Origin: Verrucomicrobiota bacterium
GTDB lineage: Bacteria; Verrucomicrobiota; Verrucomicrobiia; Opitutales; Intestinicryptomonadaceae
DNA: 49,565 nucleotides
Assembly: GCA_003343565.1 (NCBI GenBank)
Contig: QALA01000018.1
Location: 1-49,565, forward strand
Reading direction: 5' to 3'
The notes beneath the pieces were generated by a model that saw only the letters and a program-made list of their open reading frames with translations, did no database searches and was not told where the DNA came from. The position numbers were made by a program, and so were the translations under genes. Below, in pieces: positions 15,939 through 26,000 of this stretch (the first letter of the stretch is position 1; every line of letters starts with the position of its first letter).

Positions 15939-16845
15939 TCAAGTATTTGCTTTTCACGGTTTCTATTTGGAAAGTTTTTATTTCCCCCAAATAATATTTT
16001 GCAAGTTTGCGTGCGGTATCGATCAGCATCTGCGTAACGCTTATTGCTTGCCCGCCGCGGAAGTATCTTTGGGTTAGAACGCCGCTTAGCTTTCTCTTGT
16101 TTTCATTGCTAAGGCTTATATCCGAACATGCGGATATCTCCATTACGCATAAATCCGCAAAGCAGCGAAACGGTTCCATAATATCGTCCGACAACCTGTG
16201 GGTATTTGCCGGCGAACAATGGTGTATTCCTATGCTCGGATTCAATCCGGCGGCGCATATTGAGCGTATTGCGCAGGCTCTCAATATCGTGTATCCGTAA
16301 TTGAACAGTATATTTTCGTCTTCCGCATGGCGATCGCGCCGGAAATTTTTTCCCATTAGTTCGCGCCAATAAATCGCGGCGCCCTGGGCCTCGGCATTTC
16401 CGGAGTCGTCGGACTTTACGCCGTCGGACAAGTTGTCCAAAATTTCGCAGGCCGGAGTTTTTCCAAGATATTTTAAGGTTTGTGCCTGTTGCGCGAGTTT
16501 TGCCTTCACGATTGCCTGCCACGCGCTTTTATTTTTCGGCAATGCGCACCGCGCTTGCGCCTCCATGATGTCGGCCTGTCGCCAATGCGAATCCAGCGGT
16601 ATGATTGCGCTAACGGGAACTTTTGTTTTTTTGTCGCATATGACGAGCGGTATTCCGTTCTCGGAAAGCTTTGAAATTGCGGGCGTGCCGAGCATAGTCC
16701 AATTTGCGCTACAAATTACCGCAGCAATCGAATCGAGCTCTATGCGCCCGATTTCCTTTCCCGCAGCTTTCACAAGCATAAAGCCGCGCTCTGTCGAAAT
16801 AGCGCGTCCGTCTTCCGCTATTTCTACGATTCTACACTCCTTCAT
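15916..16845 (-). CDS. cas1: CRISPR-associated integrase Cas1
   Basis: 309 residues, the metal-dependent integrase that inserts new spacers together with Cas2. The catalytic triad is visible: Glu152 in GNAEAQGAAIYW, His209 in GLNPSIGIHHCS and Glu224 in DDIMEPFR. The N-terminal beta-domain includes ISTERGFMLV and a PLVICDKKTKVP segment typical of type II Cas1. It overlaps cas9 by 14 bp and cas2 by 23 bp, so the three genes are translationally coupled. Confidence 0.97.
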   Translation of the reverse strand: MKECRIVEIAEDGRAISTERGFMLVKAAGKEIGRIELDSIAAVICSANWTMLGTPAISKLSENGIPLVICDKKTKVPVSAIIPLDSHWRQADIMEAQARCALPKNKSAWQAIVKAKLAQQAQTLKYLGKTPACEILDNLSDGVKSDDSGNAEAQGAAIYWRELMGKNFRRDRHAEDENILFNYGYTILRACAIRSICAAGLNPSIGIHHCSPANTHRLSDDIMEPFRCFADLCVMEISACSDISLSNENKRKLSGVLTQRYFRGGQAISVTQMLIDTARKLAKYYLGEIKTFQIETVKSKYLNGARNES

Positions 16846-19800
16846 TCATCTTTTTTTGAGGATCGTACAGCCTTCCAATTTCGTCGATATAAACTTTATG
16901 CGCCTTCAATTTTTGAAGTGAGGAGGCTATTGGTCTTTTTACGTCCGAATTTTCTTTTACTTTCGATTGATTTAAAGGCGCTAAAACTATTTGCCCGTTG
17001 CCTTCAATGCCTTTTATAATTGCGAGCTTATATTCGCCGTCTTCTTCGTATGCAATCGTATCGCGCTTAAAAATCCGCATTATGAGTTTTGCTCGCGAAT
17101 CGTTTTTGCGCCAGTCCGGAATTTCGTTTTTATGTGCCGCGTACATGTTGATGACCTCAAACTGCCACTTGTCCGAACCGTAAGGCTTATAAATGTCGAT
17201 GCAGTAGGATTCGGTATTTTCCATGTATTTATAAACGCGTCCGTTCTTGTCGGATACGGGTATGAGCTTTTTCAATTCCCTGTTCGGCAAGTGTATTCTC
17301 ACGCGGCGAATTTTTTTATCCGCCTGATATTCCGACAAAAATTTTGTCCACATGTCTTTTTTGGATTTTTCCGTCAGGGCGTTTGCAAAGACTTCGTCGC
17401 AATAATCCAATAGGTCTTTTCTTATATTGGGGTTTGCAATTTGCGATATATTGTCCCAATCGCATTCTATCGAGGAGAGCGGGACGCGCTTTGCCAAAGT
17501 GATTTTCCCGGACTCCGATTCGGTTGCTTTTATGCGTCCGTAAGACGTATCGCTGTGAAGTTTTGCGATTGTCGCGCCTTTTTTCAACGCGCCTTTTACG
17601 TCGCCCCTATCCAATTTGTGCGATACCCTTATTTTCTCCACAATACCCTTTAATTTTTCAAACGATATGCCGCTATAGGGCGTCGGAATCGTTTTTAAGA
17701 CGTTTTCGATATGCGCTTCTTCGGCAAGTTTGGCGGATTCGGAAATCTTTTTGACCAACTTGCCGTTTGCGCAGGATATCACGAACGCGTCTACTGCGTG
17801 GTGGCGGTGGTCTTCCCGGTTTTTTACGGCTTCTCCGGACTCGGAATTGGCGTCGAGTATCGCATTAAGCCCCCAGCGTCCGCGCAGCATGGCCGTCATG
17901 CCTCCGGAAATTGTGAGAATATTTTGCGGGCTTAAAACGCACGTCAAGTATTCCCGCGCGACTTTTGACATATAGCGGGTGTCGTTTAACATTCGCTGGA
18001 TAAAATCCCCGTATTTTTCCTCAAAAATCTCCCACGCGTTTTGCTTGAAGCGCCATTGCTTGTTTTTCGGCAGCTCAAGCGCGCGCGAAAGAATCTCCTC
18101 CCAGTTAAAGCCCGCGCGGTTTGCGAACGCGTCGTACGGAGAGCGCTTCCCCTTGAATATTCTGTTGCACGAGGCGCAGGAGACGACTTTGTTGGCCCTC
18201 GTATCGTCGAAGGTTTCCGAAAATGGGAGCAAATGCTCCACTTCAAATTCCGGAGTATACAATTTCGACAGCTCCACTTGACGCCCGCAAAACGGGCATG
18301 CGCGCCTTTCGACGTTTTCGCTCAAGTCTTCCCAGAGTTTGTATTTCATGCGGTTTTTCGCATTGTTTGCCACTCCGAGCTTTTCGAGTTCCTTTGCTAT
18401 TTCCTCGTTTTTTGTCCTATTTTTTCCCTGTTTCGAAATTAATTCTTTCAGGCCTTTCTCTCCGAGCGGGAGATCTCTTGCGGTTTCAATTGCGACGCAA
18501 TCCGGCTTGCCGTAAACCTCGACGAGCTTGTTGTAAACCTTGCGAAGCTGGTTGAGGGCGACGTGGACCGTCGGGTTGTTTATTTTTCCGTAGTATTTTT
18601 CGGGCTCTTTTTCCGGATCGAATTTCGCGTTTCCGCCCAAAACCGAGGTCCGCAGAATCTTTCCGTAATACGGCAGCGAATCCAGAATTTCTCCCGCGTA
18701 GTTGGCGTTGAAGTTATATTCCGCGCGAGCGCACGCGCTGTGGTAAAGTTCGCCCTCCTCAAGGAACGGAAGAATCTTTCGCATCGCCTTGGAGGAGAGC
18801 GAGACCGTTCCCTCCTTGAGGGCGGCTCCCGCATCTAAAATAAATTTCGCCTTTTGCGGATCAAAGCCGAACTTTTCGGCCGTGAAGGCCAGAAATTCCT
18901 CTTCCTTGTCCGCTATAATCAAATCTATTATTTTTTCGCGCACGTCGTCCGGAAGTTCGTTCCATGAATCCGAGAAGCAGTCGTCGCAAGCCAGGATTCG
19001 CGCCGTCGAATCGCCCTCAAAGCCCTTGCTGCTCTCGTTTTCAAAGTTGAATGTCGCGGCTTTCGGCAGGTTCAAAAACTTCTTTATTTTTGAAAACGAG
19101 GCAAACGACTTCTTGTCCGCAAGCTTGGAGTCGTTTTCGAGCAGCGCTTTTGCAAGTCTCTCCTTTTGTTCGCGCGCAAGGCGATTGTTTTGATTGCCTA
19201 TGTCGGCAATTTCGAGCGCGTTCACCTCTTGGAGGATTCTAAACTTTTGGGAAATCGGATAAGCCTTGTACGCCCGCCTCTCGTTCGCCTCAAATTGGCA
19301 AAATCCCCGCTCCGGCACGCGCAGCGGACGCTGGAAAAAGAGCGCGTCGAAAATTTTGTCGCGCATTTCGGCGGTCAGGCTGTTGTGGAATTTCTGCTGC
19401 GTTTCCCATATGCGGCGAAATTCGTCCTCATACATGGCGCGCTCGGCATAGATTTCATATTGGTTTTTACTTTTTATCACTTCGGCGCGCATGCGCACAG
19501 GCAACGCCGACTTCTTGCGCTCGTAGAGAAATTCGCCGAGCGTTTTGTTTCCCATCGCCTGGCGAAGCTTTGAAATGCCGGCCTTCATGCCTGCGGCTTC
19601 GGAGGCGTCGCTTTTCTTGTCCGTCTTTCGGTTTGATTTGAATCCCCTGCGCTTGTTTATGTGCAGTATTGCGCGGCCTATTCCGAAGAGGTCTATTTTC
19701 TTGTGTACGGCATTCGCGCGAAGCTTGTAGGGATTTCTGTCGGCTATGCTGAATCCGCTTTGCGCGGGAAGCAGGCCGTATTTTCGCAGCAGGCTGCACA

Positions 19801-20026
19801 GGTGTTTTGTGCGCATTATCTGCCTGTCCCTGCGCGTGGAAGCCGAATGCGCGAGGCGTCTTTCCACCGAGAGCGGAACGCGCGTTTTTGGGTCCCGCGA
19901 GTTGTCGAAAATCCGGGCCCCCATGCCCAAAATTTCTTTCGTTATGCCGTTTTTATCTATTATTTGGGCGCACCAGCCGATGGAATTGGCCCCCATATCA
20001 AACCCGAAAATTTTTTTATTTTCCAT
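16832..20026 (-). CDS. cas9: CRISPR-associated endonuclease Cas9, compact type II-C
   Basis: 1064 residues, in the II-C size range. RuvC-I is FGFDMGANSIGW (Asp10). An Arg-rich bridge helix follows at about 49-76 (SVERRLAHSASTRRDRQ). The recognition lobe spans about 80-490. RuvC-II is CVAIETARD (Glu514), the HNH nuclease is FEVEHLLPF (Glu597, His598) with Asn621, and RuvC-III is DHRHHAVDAF (His743, Asp746). All expected catalytic residues are present, so both strands should be cut. Cys577/Cys580 and Cys617/Cys620 form a CxxC...CxxC zinc ribbon around the HNH domain, seen in many II-C enzymes. The C-terminal 250 residues would read the PAM, which cannot be deduced here. It is the first gene of the cas operon. 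Confidence 0.98.
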   Translation of the reverse strand: MENKKIFGFDMGANSIGWCAQIIDKNGITKEILGMGARIFDNSRDPKTRVPLSVERRLAHSASTRRDRQIMRTKHLCSLLRKYGLLPAQSGFSIADRNPYKLRANAVHKKIDLFGIGRAILHINKRRGFKSNRKTDKKSDASEAAGMKAGISKLRQAMGNKTLGEFLYERKKSALPVRMRAEVIKSKNQYEIYAERAMYEDEFRRIWETQQKFHNSLTAEMRDKIFDALFFQRPLRVPERGFCQFEANERRAYKAYPISQKFRILQEVNALEIADIGNQNNRLAREQKERLAKALLENDSKLADKKSFASFSKIKKFLNLPKAATFNFENESSKGFEGDSTARILACDDCFSDSWNELPDDVREKIIDLIIADKEEEFLAFTAEKFGFDPQKAKFILDAGAALKEGTVSLSSKAMRKILPFLEEGELYHSACARAEYNFNANYAGEILDSLPYYGKILRTSVLGGNAKFDPEKEPEKYYGKINNPTVHVALNQLRKVYNKLVEVYGKPDCVAIETARDLPLGEKGLKELISKQGKNRTKNEEIAKELEKLGVANNAKNRMKYKLWEDLSENVERRACPFCGRQVELSKLYTPEFEVEHLLPFSETFDDTRANKVVSCASCNRIFKGKRSPYDAFANRAGFNWEEILSRALELPKNKQWRFKQNAWEIFEEKYGDFIQRMLNDTRYMSKVAREYLTCVLSPQNILTISGGMTAMLRGRWGLNAILDANSESGEAVKNREDHRHHAVDAFVISCANGKLVKKISESAKLAEEAHIENVLKTIPTPYSGISFEKLKGIVEKIRVSHKLDRGDVKGALKKGATIAKLHSDTSYGRIKATESESGKITLAKRVPLSSIECDWDNISQIANPNIRKDLLDYCDEVFANALTEKSKKDMWTKFLSEYQADKKIRRVRIHLPNRELKKLIPVSDKNGRVYKYMENTESYCIDIYKPYGSDKWQFEVINMYAAHKNEIPDWRKNDSRAKLIMRIFKRDTIAYEEDGEYKLAIIKGIEGNGQIVLAPLNQSKVKENSDVKRPIASSLQKLKAHKVYIDEIGRLYDPQKKMNEGV

Positions 20027-20679
20027 ATATAATTACATATTTTTACCGGCATCTTTACCGGTATTGGCAATTTCAAATTGTCGGCGCGACTGTAGTAATA
20101 AATAATATTTATTGTCGACGGTTAACTTTGTAAACATTAAAGTTTAACATTTATTTTTATAATTATAATTCCCAAAAATTATTATCCGCCGTATTATCCG
20201 CCGCAATTGTTTGTCGCGCCTTCGGCGGCCTTTCATATGAATCCGAAATATCTCCTGCGTATTCATAGCGGGGCGGCCAATGGGATTGCGGAATGCTGGG
20301 CGCGCGCATTGGACAAACGGTTTGCGCCGATAGTCCGGATATTAAGAGACGCGCCGAAAGTCTTGCGGGCGAATCCCGCGAAAATATAAAACGGGCCGGG
20401 CGTTAGTTTGCGGCTGCCGCAATTTCTGAATTAAGCCGGTGCGCGAAATGGATTTTGGCGCGGATAAAATATCCGGAAAGGCGGGGGGAGGGTCGGCCAA
20501 GCGCTAACGAAAACTAAAGATTGCGGGAGTTTGCATGATGTGCAGCCACGTTGCAAAAGGCGTAAAAACACAAGCTTCGTCCCATGGGGATTGATTCTTC
20601 GCATTGATACGGAATTTGCCTTCCGCATGCACAATTCAGCATATTTTATCGTCGCCGCAATTTCTGAAATTGCGCAAAT
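20027..20679. other. Non-coding region between cas9 and tRNA-Glu
   Basis: The first 150 bp upstream of cas9 is AT-rich and should hold the cas promoter. The word TTTACCGG occurs twice (20041-20065), but I found no clear -35/-10 pair on the minus strand. A 15-bp word, GCCGCAATTTCTGAA, is repeated at about 20412 and 20654. The short reading frames in the stretch have no recognisable domain. Confidence 0.5.
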
Positions 20680-20752
20680 TACCCCCAAGCGGATTCGAAC
20701 CGCTGTCTCCTGAATGAGGTTCAGGAGTCCTGGACCACTAGACGATGGGGGC
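20680..20752 (-). tRNA. tRNA-Glu (anticodon CUC)
   Basis: The minus strand folds into a complete cloverleaf: acceptor GCCCCCA/TGGGGGT with discriminator A, the D-arm GTCTAGTGGTCCAGGAC typical of Glu tRNAs, anticodon stem CCTGA/TCAGG, a 4-nt variable loop and T-arm AGCGG-TTCGAAT-CCGCT. The anticodon loop reads A-C-C-U-C-A-U, placing CUC at 34-36 with A37. Position 33 is C instead of the nearly universal U, and A32/U38 can pair and narrow the loop. CCA is not encoded. The gene reads in the same direction as cas9. Confidence 0.93.
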
Positions 20753-20989
20753 CCTGTATCCTTGACGGCCGAAGATAATAATCGGCTCAAGAGTTTTTAG
20801 TCAGTCGCATATTGGGGGTATGTTGTCAAGGTTTAATTGAAAAATTTTCTTAAGTTTCGTCTTTTTTTTGCGGATTTGCGCGCGAGTTTAAATTTGCATT
20901 CGCGGCGTCGGAGAGCGGCGGCACAGTAGCGAGTTTTTACTTTACATCGGAATCGCAATTCATTTTTTCCGTTATGGAACTTAACTTGT

Positions 20990-22252
20990 ATGATGGAGAT
21001 GAAAAAGAGTTTTTTATTTGCGACTATTTTGGCCTGCCTGTTTGCGCCGGGCGTTTTTGCGGGGGAAAAGGCTTCGGGGTTCGCGGGGTGCGGCGCGGGA
21101 GCGGTCGAGACTAAAAAGGAGCCTTCGCGGTCGAGCGGCGCAAAGCGCGTCGATATCTCCGGCGACGATTCCCGAAAGGTGATTGTGGCCAGGGGGAACG
21201 AAAAGGAATATCACGCCCACCCCACGACCGTCCTTATGCCTGACGGCAAGACGATATTCTGCGTTTGGAATCTCGGCCACGGGGGCAGGGCGACGCCCGT
21301 CGCCAAGAGCGCTGACGGCGGCCTGACGTGGACCCGCATGGATTCCGCAATGCCGCCGAATTACGCAAACTTTTTAAATTGTCCGAGCATATACAGGATA
21401 GTCGATCCGCAGGGTGTTGAGCGCCTTTGGATATTCGCCGCCCGCACAATCCCCAAGCATCACCGCCTCAAGCCGGTCGAAATTCCGAACCGCTTTGAGG
21501 GCTACATGCCGCGCGTCGTCAGCGAGGACGGCGGAAAGACCTGGCGCGAACTTCTCCCGCTCGGCCCGTTTGATAATAGGGGCGAAAATCCGTTCAGAAA
21601 CGTCATGACTTTTTCGAGCATGGTGCGCCTGAAGGACGGCGGCACGCTCGGACTGTTCCACCGCGGCGCCAAGCGAAAGGATAGGGATTTGCAGGTGATG
21701 CAGAGCGTCACCAAAGACGGCGGCTTCACGTGGTCGGAGCCCCGCGTAATTTGCGACGGCGCGGACATCGGCGGACTTTTCCCGTGCGAGCCGTTCGTGT
21801 TCCGCTCTCCCGACGGGAACGAGCTTTGCTGCATAATGCGGGAAAACAAACTGCGCAAAAACAGCCTCGTGATGTTCAGCCGCGACGAGGGCGAAACATG
21901 GACGCGCCCCGTCAGCCTTCCCGTCGAATTGAGCGGAGACCGCCACCAGGGAATTTATCTTCCCGACGGGAGGCTCGTAATAGTGTTTCGTTCGAGAATG
22001 GAGACTTCCCCGGCCGTTCCGCTACGTTTTGTCGCGTGGGTCGGAACCTACGACGACATCAAAAGCGGGAGGCCGGGCCAGTACGACATATTTCTTTGCG
22101 ATTCCGCAAAGGACGGATTTTATCCCGGAATACACCTGCTCGACGACGGAACGATAGTGGCCACGACCTATGCCACGTTGAAGGGGGATAAGGGCTGTTC
22201 CATTGTCAGCGTGCGCTTCAAGATGTCGGAAATAGACGCGCTGGCCGAATAG
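20990..22252 (+). CDS. Exported BNR-repeat sialidase-family protein
   Basis: 420 residues with an N-terminal signal peptide (basic MKKS, hydrophobic FLFATILACLFAPGVFA, AxA-type cleavage). The first Met is at 20990; another at 20999 starts directly at MKKS and may be the true start. Four Asp-box (BNR) motifs mark a six-bladed beta-propeller: SADGGLTW, SEDGGKTW, TKDGGFTW and SRDEGETW. This is the fold of exo-alpha-sialidases and related glycan-binding propellers. I did not find a clear FRIP motif, and the catalytic Tyr/Glu pair cannot be assigned with confidence, so sialidase activity is unproven. An exported enzyme or binder of host or algal glycans is the reasonable reading. It stands alone. 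Confidence 0.85.
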   Translation: MMEMKKSFLFATILACLFAPGVFAGEKASGFAGCGAGAVETKKEPSRSSGAKRVDISGDDSRKVIVARGNEKEYHAHPTTVLMPDGKTIFCVWNLGHGGRATPVAKSADGGLTWTRMDSAMPPNYANFLNCPSIYRIVDPQGVERLWIFAARTIPKHHRLKPVEIPNRFEGYMPRVVSEDGGKTWRELLPLGPFDNRGENPFRNVMTFSSMVRLKDGGTLGLFHRGAKRKDRDLQVMQSVTKDGGFTWSEPRVICDGADIGGLFPCEPFVFRSPDGNELCCIMRENKLRKNSLVMFSRDEGETWTRPVSLPVELSGDRHQGIYLPDGRLVIVFRSRMETSPAVPLRFVAWVGTYDDIKSGRPGQYDIFLCDSAKDGFYPGIHLLDDGTIVATTYATLKGDKGCSIVSVRFKMSEIDALAE

Positions 22253-23031
22253 TTTTTGCGCGCGTCGGGCGCGCCCCGCGGGTAGGATTGTCCGCCGACA
22301 GCCTTTCGCGAAGTTGGGGGCGCGATACTTCTCGATCGGATTGCGAAAAATTTGGGGCGCATTGTGCGATTTTTTTGACGCGCGCCGGCAGCTTACGCGC
22401 CGGCAGCCGGCGGAGCAAGCTCGCGTGCGGCGCGCGGCCTAATATGAATGCGGATTGCATATGTGTGCGAGCGAATCTTTGGGGCAAGCCCGGCCCGCGA
22501 GGTTAAGGCGGGGAATATGGTTGGCGCATGCGCGCAAGCTTCCGAGCAAATTGCGCGCATTCTAAAATCGGGCGGGCGCCGATTTGCTTTTTCGTCGCGG
22601 GTTGCAAGTCCAATGGCGCGCGAAGCGGATTTTTGTCCGCGATAATCCCCGCATCTTGATATGGCGTAGACGGGGGGGCGCTTTCATCACTTGAGAAGGA
22701 ACGCCCCATGGGGCGGAGCGATTCGGCGCGCTTCGATTTGACTTTTTCAATTCGGCGATTTTTCAGGCGAATCGACAGTGCGGCTGCGCATTGCGAGTCC
22801 GCATTTGCGCATTTTGTGCTCAGACGAATGAGAAAAACGTTCGAAAACGGACAAAATGACGGCTTTTTTGTAAAAATGGTTGACGAAAGGCAATGCCGGG
22901 AAGTAAATTGCGCACGATATATTTTCGCTTTTAAGACGGTCTTTTGGAATCCTGCCGGCCGGAATTTTCCGGCGGTAGAAAGCCGGAAGATTGGGCTTTT
23001 TTAGCGAGTCGATTTTTTTTTGGAAAAATAT
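22253..23031. other. Non-coding gap before the PFOR gene
   Basis: About 780 bp with only low-complexity reading frames. GCGCCGGCAGC occurs twice in a row (about 22381-22407). No tRNA, ribosomal or recognisable RNA element was found. The PFOR promoter must lie here, but I could not pick it out. Confidence 0.5.
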
Positions 23032-26000
23032 ATGAAAAATGAAAACAGTGTAATAACGGACGGCAACGAGGCTGTGGCGTCAGTTGCCTTCAGGGCAAGC
23101 GAAACAATAGCCATATATCCGATAACTCCCTCCTCTCCCATGGCGGAATTTTGCGAGGAGTGGGCGGTGAAGGGCAAGAAGAATTTGTGGGGCATAACTC
23201 CGTCGATAAGCCAGCTTCAGAGCGAGGGCGGCGTCGCGGGGTCGGTTCACGGCGCCCTCCAGACGGGGACATTGATGACGACTTTTACGGCGTCGCAGGG
23301 GTTGTTGCTGATGATTCCGAACATGTACAAAATCGCCGGCGAGCTCACGAGTTTTGTAATGCACGTCAGCGCGCGCGCGCTCGCGCACCACGGACTCTCG
23401 ATTTTTGGCGACCAGACCGACGTCATGGCCTGCCGCCAGACGGGGTTTGCGATGCTTTGCTCCAACAGCGTTCAGGAGGCGTGCGACATGGCCCTGATCG
23501 CCCATGCGGCGACTCTTGAATCGCGCGTGCCGTTCCTGCACTTTTTCGACGGGTTCAGGACTTCGCATGAAGTCAACACGTATGAGCCCGTCAGCGACGA
23601 AGTCATGAGGCAGATGCTTCCCGAAGCCAAGATTCTGGAAATGCGCGACAGGGCGCTGACTCCCGAAAAGCCCTTCATTCGCGGAACCGCGCAGAATCCC
23701 GACGTCTATTTCCAGTCTTGGGAGCGCCGCAATCCGTACTATGCGGAGTGCGCGAAGGTCGTGGAGCGCGCGATGTCCAAGTTTGCCGAATTGACCGGCA
23801 GGGAGTACAAGCCCTACCAGTATTTCGGCGCTCCGGACGCGGACAAGATTGTCGTCATGATGGGCAGCGGCGTCGAGACCGTAGCCGAGACCGTCAAGGC
23901 TCTGAACTCGAAGGGGTGCAAGTACGGCGTGCTGGCGGTGAGAATGTTCCGTCCGTTCAGCGTGGAGATGTTTGCAAAGGCCCTTCCGCAGAGCGCGAAG
24001 TCCATTACGGTTTTGGACAGGACAAAAGAGCTTGGCGCGATGGGCGAGCCGCTCTATCAGGAAGTTTCGGCCTCCATAATGGAGGCGCGCAACGCGGGGC
24101 TTCTGCCGCGCTCGTTCGACCCCGTGATTCTCGGCGGAAGGTACGGCTTGGGCTCCAAGGACTTCACTCCCGCAATGGCGAAGGGCGTGTTTGACAACAT
24201 GTCGGCGGACGCCCCGAAAAACCACTTCAGCGTGGGAATCGACGACGACGTTTCCGGCGCCTCCATTTCTTACGACGAATCCTTTAAGCTCGACGATTCC
24301 GGCGTATTTAGCGCGGTGTTCTACGGCTTGGGCTCGGACGGGACCGTCGGCGCGAACAAGAACACCATCAAAATTATCGGGCACGAAACCCCGAATTACG
24401 CGCAGGCGTACTTTGTTTACGACTCCAAGAAGAGCGGCGGCATTACCGTTTCCCACCTGCGTTTCGGGCCGAATCCGATACGCGCTCCGTATCTGGTCAA
24501 GAACGCGCAATTCGTGGGGTGCCACCAGTTCTCCTTCATGGAGAAATACCGCGTTCTCGACTGCGCCGCGGAAGGCGCGGTGTTCCTTCTGAACTCGATA
24601 TACGGCGCCGATGCGGTTTGGGACCATCTCAACAGGGAGGTCCAGCAGACCATAATAGACAAGAAGCTTAAATTCTATGTGATAGACGCCTACCACGTCG
24701 CAAAGTCCATAGGAATGGGCGGGCGCATAAACACGATAATGCAGACGTGTTATTTTGCGATTTCCGGCGTTCTGCCGAAGGACGAGGCAATTGCAAAAAT
24801 CAAGGCCGCAATAGAAAAGACCTACGGCAAGAAGGGCAGGCAGATTGTCGAAAAGAACTTTGCGGCGGTTGACGCGTCGGTTGCGAATCTCCACGAGGTC
24901 AAAGTTCCCGCGCAGGTGACGGCGAAGGAGGGCTATCCCAAGACCGTTTCCGACGAGGCTCCCGATTTCGTCAAGAAGGTCTCCGCCGTGATGATGCGCG
25001 ACGAGGGCGACGCTCTCCCCGTTTCCGCGATGCCCGCGGACGGCACGTGGCCCTCGGCGACGACGCAGTGGGAAAAGCGCAACATCGCCATAGAAGTTCC
25101 CGCATGGAAGCCCGAACTTTGCATACAGTGCGCAAAGTGCGCCACGATATGCCCTCATGCGGCAATTCGCGTGAAGTTTTATCCGACAGACCTGCTTAAA
25201 GACGCCCCGGCGACCTTCAAGAGCGTGCCGTACCGCTCCAAGAGCGATCCGAACTGCTCGTACACCGTTCAGGTTGCGGTTGAGGACTGCACGGGTTGCG
25301 GTTTATGCGTGTCGGTGTGCCCCGGCAAGAGCAGGACGGAGGAGGGTGTCAAGGCCCTGGGCATGGTTGCGCAGGAGCCGATACGCGAAGCCGAGCGCGA
25401 AAACTTCAAGTTCTTCATGAAGCTTCCGAATCCGGACAGGCTGAAGCTGACGCAGACCGTCAAGGACGTGCAGTTCCGCCAGCCGCTGTTCGAGTTCTCC
25501 GGCTCGTGCGCCGGCTGCGGAGAGACTCCGTACATCAAGATGCTCACGCAGCTTTTCGGCGACCGCATGCTGGTTGCGAACGCGACGGGCTGTTCGTCCA
25601 TTTACGGCGGCAATCTCCCGACCACGCCCTACTGCGTCAATCCGGACGGAAGGGGGCCGGCGTGGGCGAATTCGCTGTTTGAGGACAATGCGGAATTCGG
25701 ATACGGATTCAGGATTTCGCTGGACATGAAGGAGCACATGGCCAAGGAGCTGGTCAAGAAGCTGGCCCCGAAATTGGGCGACGACCTCGTTTCCGCGATT
25801 GTCGATGCGGACCAGTCCACGGAGGCCGGCATCGCAGCCCAGCGCGAGCGCGTTGCCGCACTCCGCCAAAAGCTTGCGGGCGACTCCTCCTACGAGGCGC
25901 TTTCGCTCTCTAGACTCGCCGACGATCTCGTCAAGAGATCTGTGTGGATTATCGGCGGCGACGGTTGGGCGTACGACATCGGCTACGGCGGTCTCGACCA

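Noticed and set aside
20412..20668. GCCGCAATTTCTGAA repeated at about 20412 and 20654 as attachment sites of an island
   Set aside because: The repeats are only 15 bp, lie on the same side of the cas genes and do not match the tRNA 3' end, so they do not bracket anything mobile.
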